DNA from: Methanosphaera sp. rholeuAM6
GTDB lineage: Archaea > Methanobacteriota > Methanobacteria > Methanobacteriales > Methanobacteriaceae
Assembly: GCA_003266105.1 (NCBI GenBank)
Contig: MVAA01000004.1
Span: forward strand, 1 to 21,412
Reading direction: 5' to 3'
DNA length: 21,412 nucleotides
In this document: piece by piece, positions 14,948-21,412 of the stretch
Layout of the letters: every line of letters starts with the position of its first letter
How positions within the stretch are numbered: the first letter of the stretch is position 1
Program-made: the position numbers and the translations under genes
The notes under the pieces: model-generated
Databases searched by the model: none
Told to the model about the DNA's origin: nothing
What the model saw: the letters and a program-made list of their open reading frames with translations, nothing else

Positions 14948-15721
14948 ATGGTGCGAATAAATTTGTTTGACAAAGAACATGCTATTGAAAGAATGAAATA
15001 TGTTGAGGGATTGAACTATACTGATAAGGAGTATAAGAAAAAACTTAGAAAACACATGTTCAAATATAAAACAACTGCTAATGGTTTACTCATTACACGA
15101 TTAACGGCACAACAGGAATTGTACATGTTTGAAACCTATGGTTATAAGAACCTTAAAAAATATGCTTTAGATGTCTTGGAACAAAATATTGAATACTGTA
15201 CGGTTTTGGAACAGGAAACCCATGAAGAACAAATCAATAAGACAATAGAATTTCTGGAAAACAGCAACAGTAAGGAATATCTTCTTACACTGAAGGATTT
15301 TGCAACTAAAACAGCATACAACTGGTATATTCCAGTAGACAGACTAATCAACTGGATTGATTGTTACATGATTCAGCGAGAAGTATTCTTTGAATTTGCC
15401 TCAAATGAACAGACATACCTCTATGCTCCAAACTATTTTACGGACAACGTTCTACTGTTAATTGTTGAAACCGATAACATTGGAGAGGATTACGAAGCTG
15501 ATATTGATGCAATTGCAAACGTTTATGACAGTGTAGTAAAAGGTATCAGCAGGATACTGGAGCAATTGCCTGAGGATGTCATGATAGAGAACCTGTTTAC
15601 CATTAGCGATGAACAAAAACAGAAAAATGGTGAACTGATAAGTCAACTGGCAAAGGATTATTATGCACTCATTGAAGAAGCAGTAGACTCTGATGAAGAA
15701 AGTGATGAAAGTAATGAATAA
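14948..15721 (+). CDS. protein of unknown function with acidic tail
   Basis: A 257-residue soluble protein I do not recognise. It appears mostly helical: a basic N-terminal third (YKKKLRKHMFKYKTTANG), a Glu-rich middle (residues 75-105), an aromatic-rich part (NWYIPVDRLINWIDCYMIQREVF within about 125-150) and a very acidic last 12 residues (DSDEESDESNE). There is no membrane segment or metal motif. GGGAT at 14939-14943 is the SD. It lies 42 bases before NAD kinase in the same orientation and could share its transcript, but no functional link follows from the sequence. The acidic tail may mediate protein contacts. Confidence 0.8.
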   Translation: MVRINLFDKEHAIERMKYVEGLNYTDKEYKKKLRKHMFKYKTTANGLLITRLTAQQELYMFETYGYKNLKKYALDVLEQNIEYCTVLEQETHEEQINKTIEFLENSNSKEYLLTLKDFATKTAYNWYIPVDRLINWIDCYMIQREVFFEFASNEQTYLYAPNYFTDNVLLLIVETDNIGEDYEADIDAIANVYDSVVKGISRILEQLPEDVMIENLFTISDEQKQKNGELISQLAKDYYALIEEAVDSDEESDESNE

Positions 15722-15763
15722 AAATCTTTAATTATTAATATTTACTAAAATAAATAATTAATC

Positions 15764-16546
15764 ATGCAAATATTTATTAACATTGACAAAAACAAGCAGG
15801 TAGCCATTAAAACAAGGGAAGAACTTGTTAAAACATGTGAGAGGCTGGGTATAACAATCACAGATAACGCTGAGGCGGCTGATATCATATGTTCCATCGG
15901 TGGGGACGGAACATTTCTCGAGTCATCAAGGATATCTGGGGGTTGTCCAATAATAGGTATAAACTGTGGAACACTGGGATATTTGACGGATGTAAATCCG
16001 GAGGATATTGAAAAAGCAATGAAAGATATATTGGATAAGAAATATTATATAGAAGAAAGAATGATGCTTGAAGGGGAAATAATTAAAGAAGACGGTCAAA
16101 TAATTAACATTCCCCCTGCACTCAACGATATAGCAATATCCAAGAATACTTTTGGAGTGGTAAGATTTGACACGATTATAGATGGTAAACTTATTAACTC
16201 ATACACTGCAGACGGTATTATACTGTGCACACCTACAGGTTCAACAGCATATAACCTATCATGTGGAGGACCCATAGTGGATCCGACTGCACACATTATA
16301 ACATTAACACCCATTGCTCCACATACTGTACTAGACCGTAGCATTATATTTAAGGATGACTCAATCATTGAAATTAAAATCACGGAATTGCGTAATCAGA
16401 CAACATCCTTTGTATTATATGACGGTAGACCAATAGAAGTTAAAACTGGAGACACCATTCGCATAGTTAAGTCAGAACAGATAACAAAAATTATTAAACT
16501 TGAATGGCAAAGCTTTATAGAAAACATAAGAAAGAAGATTAACTGA
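15764..16546 (+). CDS. nadK: NAD kinase
   Basis: A 260-residue ATP- or polyphosphate-dependent NAD kinase that makes NADP from NAD in the cytoplasm. The diagnostic motifs are all present: GGDGT at residues 46-50 with the catalytic Asp48, GTLGYL at 69-74, LND at 120-122, TPTGSTAY at 156-163 and GGPIVDP at 168-174. Length is at the short end of the family because the N-terminal Rossmann part is compact, and there is no fused inositol-phosphatase domain as in some methanogens. No SD precedes the ATG, so it may be read from a leaderless transcript or as the second gene after 14948. In hydrogenotrophic methanogens NADP serves mostly biosynthesis. It is convergent with the CCG-domain gene. Confidence 0.95.
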   Translation: MQIFINIDKNKQVAIKTREELVKTCERLGITITDNAEAADIICSIGGDGTFLESSRISGGCPIIGINCGTLGYLTDVNPEDIEKAMKDILDKKYYIEERMMLEGEIIKEDGQIINIPPALNDIAISKNTFGVVRFDTIIDGKLINSYTADGIILCTPTGSTAYNLSCGGPIVDPTAHIITLTPIAPHTVLDRSIIFKDDSIIEIKITELRNQTTSFVLYDGRPIEVKTGDTIRIVKSEQITKIIKLEWQSFIENIRKKIN

Positions 16547-16569
16547 TTATTTTTAATAAAAACCTTTTT

Positions 16570-17271
16570 TTACATTTTTTCATTGAGTAATGTGAAGAAA
16601 TCCACTGTTTTTTCAGAATCTTCCCTGTTAAGTGTATGGTAGCAGGACGGACAGTATGTGATAACCTTATCCCCACTGAGGGTTTCTTTAGCCATTTTAC
16701 GAGTCACTTCCTTGCTGCCGGCCTTTGTTCCTGCACCAAATCCACAACATGAATTTGCACGTCTTTGGGGAACGTTATCTATTATACTTCTAACTTGTGG
16801 TGCTCTTTCAAGTGCATGGCAAGGGTCATGAATTATATGTCCTGTACCGTCAATTGTCACATCTTCAAAAAGATCCATAGCAAATATTATTTCGGCATTA
16901 AAATCAGGGTGATTGTAGTATTGCGTGAATGATTCATAACAGCCAGGACATATAGTTATTATCTTTTTTACACCGTGTGAATTGAATTTTCTGACATTGG
17001 CATCAACTACTTCACGACCGGTCTTTTCATCTCCCAACAGGAATAACATAACACCACAGCAGCTTTCATCAGATAGAATAGTGTATTCTATATTCTTTTT
17101 GTCCAAACATTTTGTGACGGATTCTATTAGTTCCTCTTCCCTGAAACGAGATGTGCAACCCCTGTGTAATATTACTTCATGTTCCTCTTTATCATCAATT
17201 TTTTCCATATCCGAACCATAGGAGTTACCCTTTTCCAGTATGTTTCTTCTAATCTTTTCTAATTTAGTCAT
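16570..17271 (-). CDS. HdrB-like double CCG-domain (cysteine-rich) protein
   Basis: A 233-residue soluble protein with two cysteine-rich CCG domains. Domain 1 is C39-x31-C71C72-x35-C108-x2-C111, exactly the spacing known for the noncubane [4Fe-4S] site of heterodisulfide reductase subunit B. Domain 2 is C151-x23-C175C176-x30-C207-x2-C210, with HDPCH, CCGFGAG and CPSCYHTL. There is no N-terminal ferredoxin domain, so electrons would have to come from a partner protein. No hdrA, hdrC or flavoprotein gene is in the window. It could be an orphan HdrB/HdrD paralogue or the redox half of another thiol:disulfide or fumarate-reductase-like enzyme. The start has only a weak GGT SD. Confidence 0.88.
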   Translation of the reverse strand: MTKLEKIRRNILEKGNSYGSDMEKIDDKEEHEVILHRGCTSRFREEELIESVTKCLDKKNIEYTILSDESCCGVMLFLLGDEKTGREVVDANVRKFNSHGVKKIITICPGCYESFTQYYNHPDFNAEIIFAMDLFEDVTIDGTGHIIHDPCHALERAPQVRSIIDNVPQRRANSCCGFGAGTKAGSKEVTRKMAKETLSGDKVITYCPSCYHTLNREDSEKTVDFFTLLNEKM

Positions 17272-17407
17272 TATTTTACCGTTTACAGTTTTTTTCTATT
17301 AAATGCTATAGTTTTTATAATTAATAAATTTATTTGATATTTACATATAATCAGGTTATAGTTTTGATTTTTATATTATAAAATAGTGATGTGAGTTAAT
17401 TTAATCT

Positions 17408-17845
17408 TTAACTTGTTAAATTAACAGTTTTATTATAGATGGGGTGTTTAGGTGTTTCATTGCTATTGTTTTCTTCAGGATTTATTTTGCCGTCATATAC
17501 TTTTATGTCTATCTTTTTGATATCATTGAGTGAATATGTTGAAGTGTTGATGATGATGTTTTTATGTATCGTATGGCTTCCAGAGTATGTTTTCTCCAGT
17601 ATCGACGAATCATTGTATATTGCTATACCTTGTTTATCATATAATGTGTATTCACAGTCTAGTAAATTATATGTTCGTCCTGCACGAAGATAGTAGGATA
17701 AGTTATAGGTGTCATTTGTGTTATCATATTCTTCTAGTGTTACATCAGTTATTGCAATAGCTGAATGGTCGTATAATAGGAAATTGGCAAATGCCAGGAT
17801 TATTGTTATGATTATAACTATTTCGGGTCCTTTATGCCTTTTCAC
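17408..17845 (-). CDS. small membrane-anchored extracellular protein of unknown function
   Basis: A 145-residue protein with a GTG start behind a strong GGTGA SD. Residues 1-6 are basic, residues 8-25 form one hydrophobic helix (PEIVIIITIILAFANFLL), and the remainder is hydrophilic, beta-rich and carries several N-X-S/T sequons, so it should face outwards. The mature region (SYYLRAGRTYNLLDCEYTLY, then KIDIKVYDGK) resembles a single Ig- or FxLYD-like beta sandwich, an assignment made by pattern only. One cysteine is present. A TATA box on the same strand at 17892-17900 places it in its own transcription unit. Confidence 0.75.
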   Translation of the reverse strand: MKRHKGPEIVIIITIILAFANFLLYDHSAIAITDVTLEEYDNTNDTYNLSYYLRAGRTYNLLDCEYTLYDKQGIAIYNDSSILEKTYSGSHTIHKNIIINTSTYSLNDIKKIDIKVYDGKINPEENNSNETPKHPIYNKTVNLTS

Positions 17846-17891
17846 AAATCTTCACCTTATTATTTTTTTAATGAAAAAGTATTTTACAAAT

Positions 17892-17900
17892 CTTATAAAG
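17892..17900 (-). promoter_or_regulatory. TATA box for the gene ending at 17408
   Basis: On the minus strand this reads CTTTATAAG, inside a small inverted repeat. It lies 47 bases upstream of the GTG start, which would give a leader of about 20 bases including the GGTGA SD. Confidence 0.5.
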
Positions 17901-18145
17901 ATTAGCGTTATCCTAAACTTTTTGTATTTTATTCTATGTTATAATATTGTCTTTAATTGTTTAATAAGGTATCATTATTATTTGTAATTAATAATTTTAT
18001 TATGATAAATTAATAAGTATTTAATAACAATTATATATTATGATAAACAAAATAACTATAAGAATGATATAATTTTTAAAAAATAATTATAACTTTGTTT
18101 AAACTTATTTTATTACATAAACAATTTTTCATGGTGGTGATAGTA

Positions 18146-18676
18146 ATGTTAAAAATCAGAAAGGCAAATATTGAGGATAAAATGAAGGTTATTAATCTTT
18201 ATAAATTAGTAATTGAACAAATAAAGGACAATGAGTATAATCCTGAATGGATATATGGAATATATCCCAAGGAAAAAAACATTACTGAACCATTGGAAGT
18301 TAATGAAGTTATTGTTGGTGAGATTGATTCTGAAATAGTGTCCGCTATGGTTGTTAATCATATCAGCAATGAAGGTTATGATACGGTTGAATGGAACGTG
18401 GATACCAGTGATGATAACGTTTTCTTTGTACATCTTGTTGCGGTTAATCAGAATTTCAGAAATAGGGGAATAGCTAAGGAAATGTTAAGGTATGTTTTTA
18501 ATATGGCTGAAAATGAGTCTGTTAAATCTATTAGATTAAGTTTGAATGTTAATAATTTAGGTATTGAAAATCTTTATTTAAAGCAGGGTTTTGAATATGT
18601 TGATTCAATTACTGTTTTTATTAAGGATAGAGGTTTAAAAACCTTTAATGTTTATGAAAAAATAATCAGCAGTTAA
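18146..18676 (+). CDS. GNAT-family N-acetyltransferase
   Basis: A 176-residue acetyltransferase. The ATG at 18146 follows a perfect GGTGAT SD (18136-18141); frames opening further upstream lack an SD. Acetyl-CoA-binding motif A is near residues 93-110, with VHLVAVNQNFRNRGIAKEM carrying the R/Q-x-x-G-x-A loop. Motif B near 130-150 contains NVNNLGIENLYLKQGFEYVD, the usual C-terminal GNAT signature. It would transfer an acetyl group to an amine of a small molecule or protein; the substrate cannot be read from sequence. Neighbours give no hint. Confidence 0.9.
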   Translation: MLKIRKANIEDKMKVINLYKLVIEQIKDNEYNPEWIYGIYPKEKNITEPLEVNEVIVGEIDSEIVSAMVVNHISNEGYDTVEWNVDTSDDNVFFVHLVAVNQNFRNRGIAKEMLRYVFNMAENESVKSIRLSLNVNNLGIENLYLKQGFEYVDSITVFIKDRGLKTFNVYEKIISS

Positions 18677-18740
18677 AAACTCTTCTTTCTTTTGATTAAA
18701 CTTTGTTTTATGTCAATAATTCTATAAAGTATTATTGTAT

Positions 18741-18757
18741 TTTTTTATTATTTTTTT
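18741..18757 (+). terminator. T-rich terminator after the GNAT gene
   Basis: Two T7 runs separated by ATTA lie about 65 bases after the stop, with further T-rich sequence to 18780. This is typical of archaeal termination regions and separates the GNAT gene from the next promoter. Confidence 0.45.
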
Positions 18758-18785
18758 GAATATTTTTCTTTGTTTTTCTTAAATG

Positions 18786-18832
18786 TTTATATATTAGTTA
18801 TATCATACTATTATATACCCATAGGGGTATAT
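18786..18832 (+). promoter_or_regulatory. promoter with a perfect inverted repeat over the start site
   Basis: A consensus TATA box, TTTATATATTA, lies at 18786-18796 behind an AAATG stretch. The perfect inverted repeat ATATACCCATAGGGGTATAT (18813-18832; 8-bp arms, 4-base spacer) covers the expected start site. Bound protein there would block transcription, so this is a strong operator candidate. The G/C core in AT-rich DNA makes chance unlikely. Confidence 0.6.
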
Positions 18833-18882
18833 GTATATTTATAGATAAAAAAATTATAACAAAAAAATAAGGGGAAAACAAA

Positions 18883-19014
18883 ATGACATACATGAACAAA
18901 AAAATCACACAGGTAAAAAATAACAGCCAGATAAACTACACTTATATAACACCAAGTCAAATAATCACAACAAACAAACAAATCACAAAAGATTTAGATC
19001 ATAAACTACACTAA
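18883..19014 (+). CDS. possible 43-residue peptide
   Basis: A short frame, ATG at 18883, preceded by AGGGGA at about 18869-18875. It lies immediately downstream of the TATA/inverted-repeat promoter, which otherwise has no nearby gene to drive. The peptide (MTYMNKKITQVKNNSQINYT and onwards) is rich in Thr, Asn, Lys, Ile and Gln, with no cysteine or membrane segment, and I do not recognise it. Codons are the A-ending ones favoured in this genome. It could be a real small protein, or part of a leader for the J-domain gene 150 bases downstream. Confidence 0.4.
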   Translation: MTYMNKKITQVKNNSQINYTYITPSQIITTNKQITKDLDHKLH

Positions 19015-19165
19015 ATGATTAAAAAAACTATTACTGAAAAAGAAGATAATCAAATGAATTTAATAAATCATAATTAAAGTATAACTAATTTAGTGAAGTT
19101 TATACTATATGAAAAATATAAATATACTCATTACTCACAACAATAGAAAAGGGGGATAAAAAAGG

Positions 19166-19717
19166 ATGACAAAAAAGATAATAGATTATTATAAAATGTT
19201 AAAAATCGAAAAAGATGCAGATACAGAAATAATAGAAGAAAAATGTAAAAAAGCATGTAAAAAATACGATGAAGAAACATATCCGAAAGAAAACAAAATA
19301 ATCAACGATGCATACATCATTTTAACAGATGATGAAAAACGGGCAAAATACGACAAATTACTTGAAAAAGCATATGAAGAAGATGAAGAAGAAGATAAAC
19401 TTGATTATGATTCTAAAAAATCAAAAAGACAAGGAAAAAGAAAATACAGCCAAGGCCGTGGAAAAGGTATGGGCCGAGGTTTGGGAAAAGGCATGGGTCG
19501 AGGATCCAGTAAAGGATTAACAAATACATTCAAATACGCCTCAAACATACAAAAAAATTCAGGATCATTCTCAAAAATATTAAAAACAGCAATGGGAGCA
19601 TCCAGATCATCACCATTAATGTCCGGATTCAACCTGTTAGTTGGTGGAGCAGCAGCAGGATACGGTGTTAAAAAAGGCCGAGATTACATGGCAAAAAGAG
19701 CCGGAAGAAACAAATAA
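19166..19717 (+). CDS. degenerate J-domain protein lacking HPD, with GRG/GKG repeat
   Basis: A 183-residue protein. Residues 5-68 follow the J-domain pattern: DYYKML, a basic helix (EEKCKKACKKY), then NDAYIILTDDEKRAKYD. The HPD loop needed to stimulate DnaK is replaced by DEE (residues 35-37, after KKY). Next come an acidic linker (70-82), a basic part with GRGKGMGRGLGKGMGRG (97-113), and a C-terminal segment with a Gly/Ala-rich hydrophobic stretch (150-168, FNLLVGGAAAGYG). No zinc finger or DnaJ C-terminal domain is present. It probably does not act as an ordinary DnaK co-chaperone. The GRG region might bind RNA or membranes; both are inference. GGGGGAT lies about 12 bases upstream of the start. 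Confidence 0.8.
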   Translation: MTKKIIDYYKMLKIEKDADTEIIEEKCKKACKKYDEETYPKENKIINDAYIILTDDEKRAKYDKLLEKAYEEDEEEDKLDYDSKKSKRQGKRKYSQGRGKGMGRGLGKGMGRGSSKGLTNTFKYASNIQKNSGSFSKILKTAMGASRSSPLMSGFNLLVGGAAAGYGVKKGRDYMAKRAGRNK

Positions 19718-19733
19718 ATCGTATAATTAATAG

Positions 19734-19757
19734 TTAGATTAATGTAAATTAATCTAA
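19734..19757. terminator. 10-bp hairpin between convergent genes
   Basis: TTAGATTAAT and ATTAATCTAA form a perfect 10-bp stem with a GTAA loop, 17 bases after the J-domain gene's stop and in the gap before the convergent gene at 19850. Probably a terminator working in one or both directions. Confidence 0.55.
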
Positions 19758-19849
19758 TATACTCTTTTACATTAAATATTACAATTAATCACCAAAAAAC
19801 AGTAAAAAAACTTCTTTTAATAAAATAAATAAAAAATAAATAGTGAATA

Positions 19850-20344
19850 TTATAATTCACGTGGAATAGCAGTTTGAGTACCCTTATGTTTTGCAATATC
19901 ACACTCATATACATGTTTGTTTCCATTGTAAATTATTTCTATTCTACAATAATCAGGATATTTAGGCATTGGAGTATAATCCGTTATCATCACATTTCCA
20001 TCAACATCAACAGTATGAGTCTCATACGTACTAGGATAATTCATTTGTGAACCGTCCCTGGAATACAACGTAATAATATCCACCGTTTCACCGGAATGTT
20101 CCTTTCCAACGTTAACAGTTGCAGTTTCACCGGTATTAGGATTACCATCGGAATAAAAGGTAACAGAATTAACATTAAAGTCCTCTTCAGACAATACGTT
20201 AATTTTATTATCATTTGATTCAGAATTGATAATCTTGGTAAATGAAACATCATTATTCTTATTAATTAAAAGCAAGGTACCTGCAATCAACAAAACACAG
20301 ATTATAATTGTTACACAAATAATCAGCACATTTTTATCATCCAT
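19850..20344 (-). CDS. membrane-anchored extracellular protein of unknown function
   Basis: A 164-residue protein with an excellent SD (GGGAGGT, six bases before the ATG). Residues 5-27 form one hydrophobic helix (VLIICVTIIICVLLIAGTLLL) right at the N-terminus. The rest is hydrophilic and beta-rich, with TVNVGKEHSGETVDIITLY and HTVDVDGNVMITDY, and has cysteines at about 133 and 149 that could pair outside the cell. The pattern fits a single Ig-like module on a signal anchor. The N-terminus somewhat resembles archaeal type IV pilin-like leaders, but I see no class III signal-peptidase site. It is divergent from the YbjQ-like gene. Confidence 0.75.
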   Translation of the reverse strand: MDDKNVLIICVTIIICVLLIAGTLLLINKNNDVSFTKIINSESNDNKINVLSEEDFNVNSVTFYSDGNPNTGETATVNVGKEHSGETVDIITLYSRDGSQMNYPSTYETHTVDVDGNVMITDYTPMPKYPDYCRIEIIYNGNKHVYECDIAKHKGTQTAIPREL

Positions 20345-20507
20345 TCATTAACCTCCCACATATTATTCATTAATAATAGATTTAATCATTGAAATATATA
20401 TTATTATTTAATATGATTTGATTTTAATATGGATTTGCAATTTTAAGATAAATATATATTATATTAACATTAAATATAAGAGTATTATTAATAAAGGTGA
20501 TAGTAAA

Positions 20508-20819
20508 ATGATAATTACAACAACTGAAAATATTCCAGGACAAAACTATGAAATTATCGGACTAGTAAACGGTAACAACATTCAATCAAAAAACATTGTA
20601 AGAGATTTCACTCAGGGATTAAGAAATATTACTGGTGGAGAACTAAAAGCATACACTGAAATGATGATTGAATCCAGAGACATTGCAAAAGAACGTATGA
20701 TTGAACATGCTAATCAATTAGGTGCCGATGCAATTGTCATGGTAAGATTCAACACCAGTTCTATTGTGGAAAACTCATCAGAAGTACATTGTTATGGAAC
20801 AGCTGTTAAATTCATCTAA
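20508..20819 (+). CDS. YbjQ/UPF0145 family protein
   Basis: A 103-residue protein from the ATG at 20508, chosen because GGTGAT lies seven bases upstream; frames opening earlier lack an SD and add a hydrophobic, non-homologous stretch. It has the full YbjQ pattern: an N-terminal strand (MIITTTENIPGQNYEIIGLV), then NIVRDFTQGLRNITGGELKA, then the helix AKERMIEHANQLGADAIVMV, and a last strand ending CYGTAVKFI. The family forms homopentamers of unknown function and is sometimes called a heavy-metal-binding domain, although no metal motif is visible here beyond one cysteine. Length is normal for the family. Confidence 0.88.
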   Translation: MIITTTENIPGQNYEIIGLVNGNNIQSKNIVRDFTQGLRNITGGELKAYTEMMIESRDIAKERMIEHANQLGADAIVMVRFNTSSIVENSSEVHCYGTAVKFI

Positions 20820-21071
20820 ATTCTCCCCCTTTCTTATATTTTAATATAAAATACTATTTTTAATAACATTATACTCTTGAAAATGATTAAGAATATCAAA
20901 TATAATTCATGACATATACATGTAGTGTTTTATTTTTATAGTTTTAACAAGATTTATCAATTATGGACAGATTTTTCAATATATACTACTGATTAAATAT
21001 AAATAACATAGCAATTATATCTACATATAACAGTTTAATACAGTTATAATAACTTCTATGACGTGATTGAT

Positions 21072-21212
21072 ATGAAAAGTATAAGAATTTCCGAAGAGAA
21101 TTATATGAGACTTTCTAAGTTACGCCTGGAATCTGAAACGTGCAGTGATATCCTTGAAAGATTAATTGAATTCTATGAAAAGAACTGTTTGGATGATTTT
21201 AGTGATGAATAA
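21072..21212 (+). CDS. orphan ribbon-helix-helix (VapB-like) protein
   Basis: A 46-residue protein with the layout of a MetJ/Arc-type ribbon-helix-helix DNA-binding protein: strand MKSIRISEENYMRLSKLR, helix, turn at SETCSDIL, second helix ERLIEFYEKN, and an acidic tail DDFSDE. GTGATT at 21063-21068 just before the ATG serves as SD. Such proteins are common in archaea as antitoxins of the VapB type. No VapC (PIN-domain) frame follows in the remaining 200 bases, so it is either an orphan regulator or the remnant of a toxin-antitoxin pair. Confidence 0.65.
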   Translation: MKSIRISEENYMRLSKLRLESETCSDILERLIEFYEKNCLDDFSDE

Positions 21213-21327
21213 GCTGTATATTTTAACAAAAGAATCAAACATGTAGAAAATGTTAATGATGAATGAAATGTTGAAGTTGAAATGGATTCATTAAAAAATT
21301 TATATGGATGAATTTTTGATGTATGTT

Positions 21328-21352
21328 TTTTTCAAAAAATATCTTTGAAAAA
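21328..21352. terminator. hairpin downstream of the ribbon-helix-helix gene
   Basis: TTTTTCAAA (21328-21336) and TTTGAAAAA (21344-21352) form a perfect 9-bp stem with a 7-base loop, in the non-coding last 200 bases of the window. T-rich sequence follows. Weakly supported as a terminator because it lies 115 bases after the stop. Confidence 0.3.
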
Positions 21353-21412
21353 TGGGATCAATTTTATAATTTTTTGTTTTCAAGATGAAAATTTTACTTC
21401 GCTATACGCTGA

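Noticed and set aside
16096..16383. A 95-codon minus-strand frame inside NAD kinase
   Set aside because: It is antisense to the conserved TPTGSTAY region, with no SD.
19329..19520. A 63-codon Lys/Glu/Trp-rich frame inside the J-domain gene
   Set aside because: It is a shifted reading of the acidic linker and GRG repeat; the J-domain frame has the SD and recognisable domain.
1..21412. tRNA, rRNA, CRISPR, insertion sequences or prophage
   Set aside because: No T-arm-like GTTCGAATC segments with cloverleaf partners, no regularly spaced direct repeats, no transposase, integrase or terminal inverted repeats were found on reading both strands.

Overview
The window looks like chromosomal DNA of an archaeon of the order Methanobacteriales, most likely Methanosphaera or a close relative. 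This is inferred from several things together. The DNA is very AT-rich. Shine-Dalgarno (SD) sites are of the GGTGAT/AGGAGG type and TATA boxes are archaeal (TTTATATA). There are large secreted proteins with Ig-like repeats, one ending in a transglutaminase-like domain of the kind common in pseudomurein-walled methanogens. There is also an HdrB-like double CCG-domain protein and an archaeal NAD kinase. I see no rRNA, tRNA, CRISPR array, transposase or integrase.

Layout, left to right. Bases 1-3650 hold an M48 metallopeptidase with two C-terminal zinc ribbons (minus), a DnaQ-like exonuclease (plus), a small unknown protein (minus) and a DUF1848 protein with a cysteine cluster (minus). Bases 3900-9450 form a cell-surface block: a secreted Ig-repeat protein ending in a glycoside-hydrolase-like barrel, a membrane-anchored protein with a basic N-terminus, a 668-base AT-rich gap, and a four-repeat adhesin-like protein with a Cys-His-Asp transglutaminase domain. 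Bases 9660-12580 carry a membrane-anchored metallophosphoesterase and a Ycf46-like AAA ATPase. Bases 12600-15720 carry a NADAR (YbiA-like) N-glycosidase and four proteins I cannot name, one of which is secreted and appears to share a domain with the membrane-anchored protein at 6113. Bases 15760-17850 carry NAD kinase, the CCG protein and a small membrane-anchored protein. Bases 18100-21412 carry a GNAT acetyltransferase, a tiny ORF behind a promoter with a perfect inverted repeat, a degenerate J-domain protein that has lost HPD, another membrane-anchored protein, a YbjQ-family protein and an orphan ribbon-helix-helix protein.

Genes are mostly single transcription units with their own promoters, often convergent and separated by hairpins or T-tracts. 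The likely common theme is envelope and surface function (five or six exported or anchored proteins) mixed with housekeeping enzymes. The strongest leads are: the adhesin gene with no ATG or GTG at its expected start but a perfect SD followed by ATT, preceded by a 9-bp hairpin and a 17-codon upstream ORF; the HPD-less J-domain protein downstream of a palindrome-controlled micro-ORF; the shared surface domain in two unnamed proteins; and a hairpin-rich intergenic region at 13764-13980 that could encode a small RNA.
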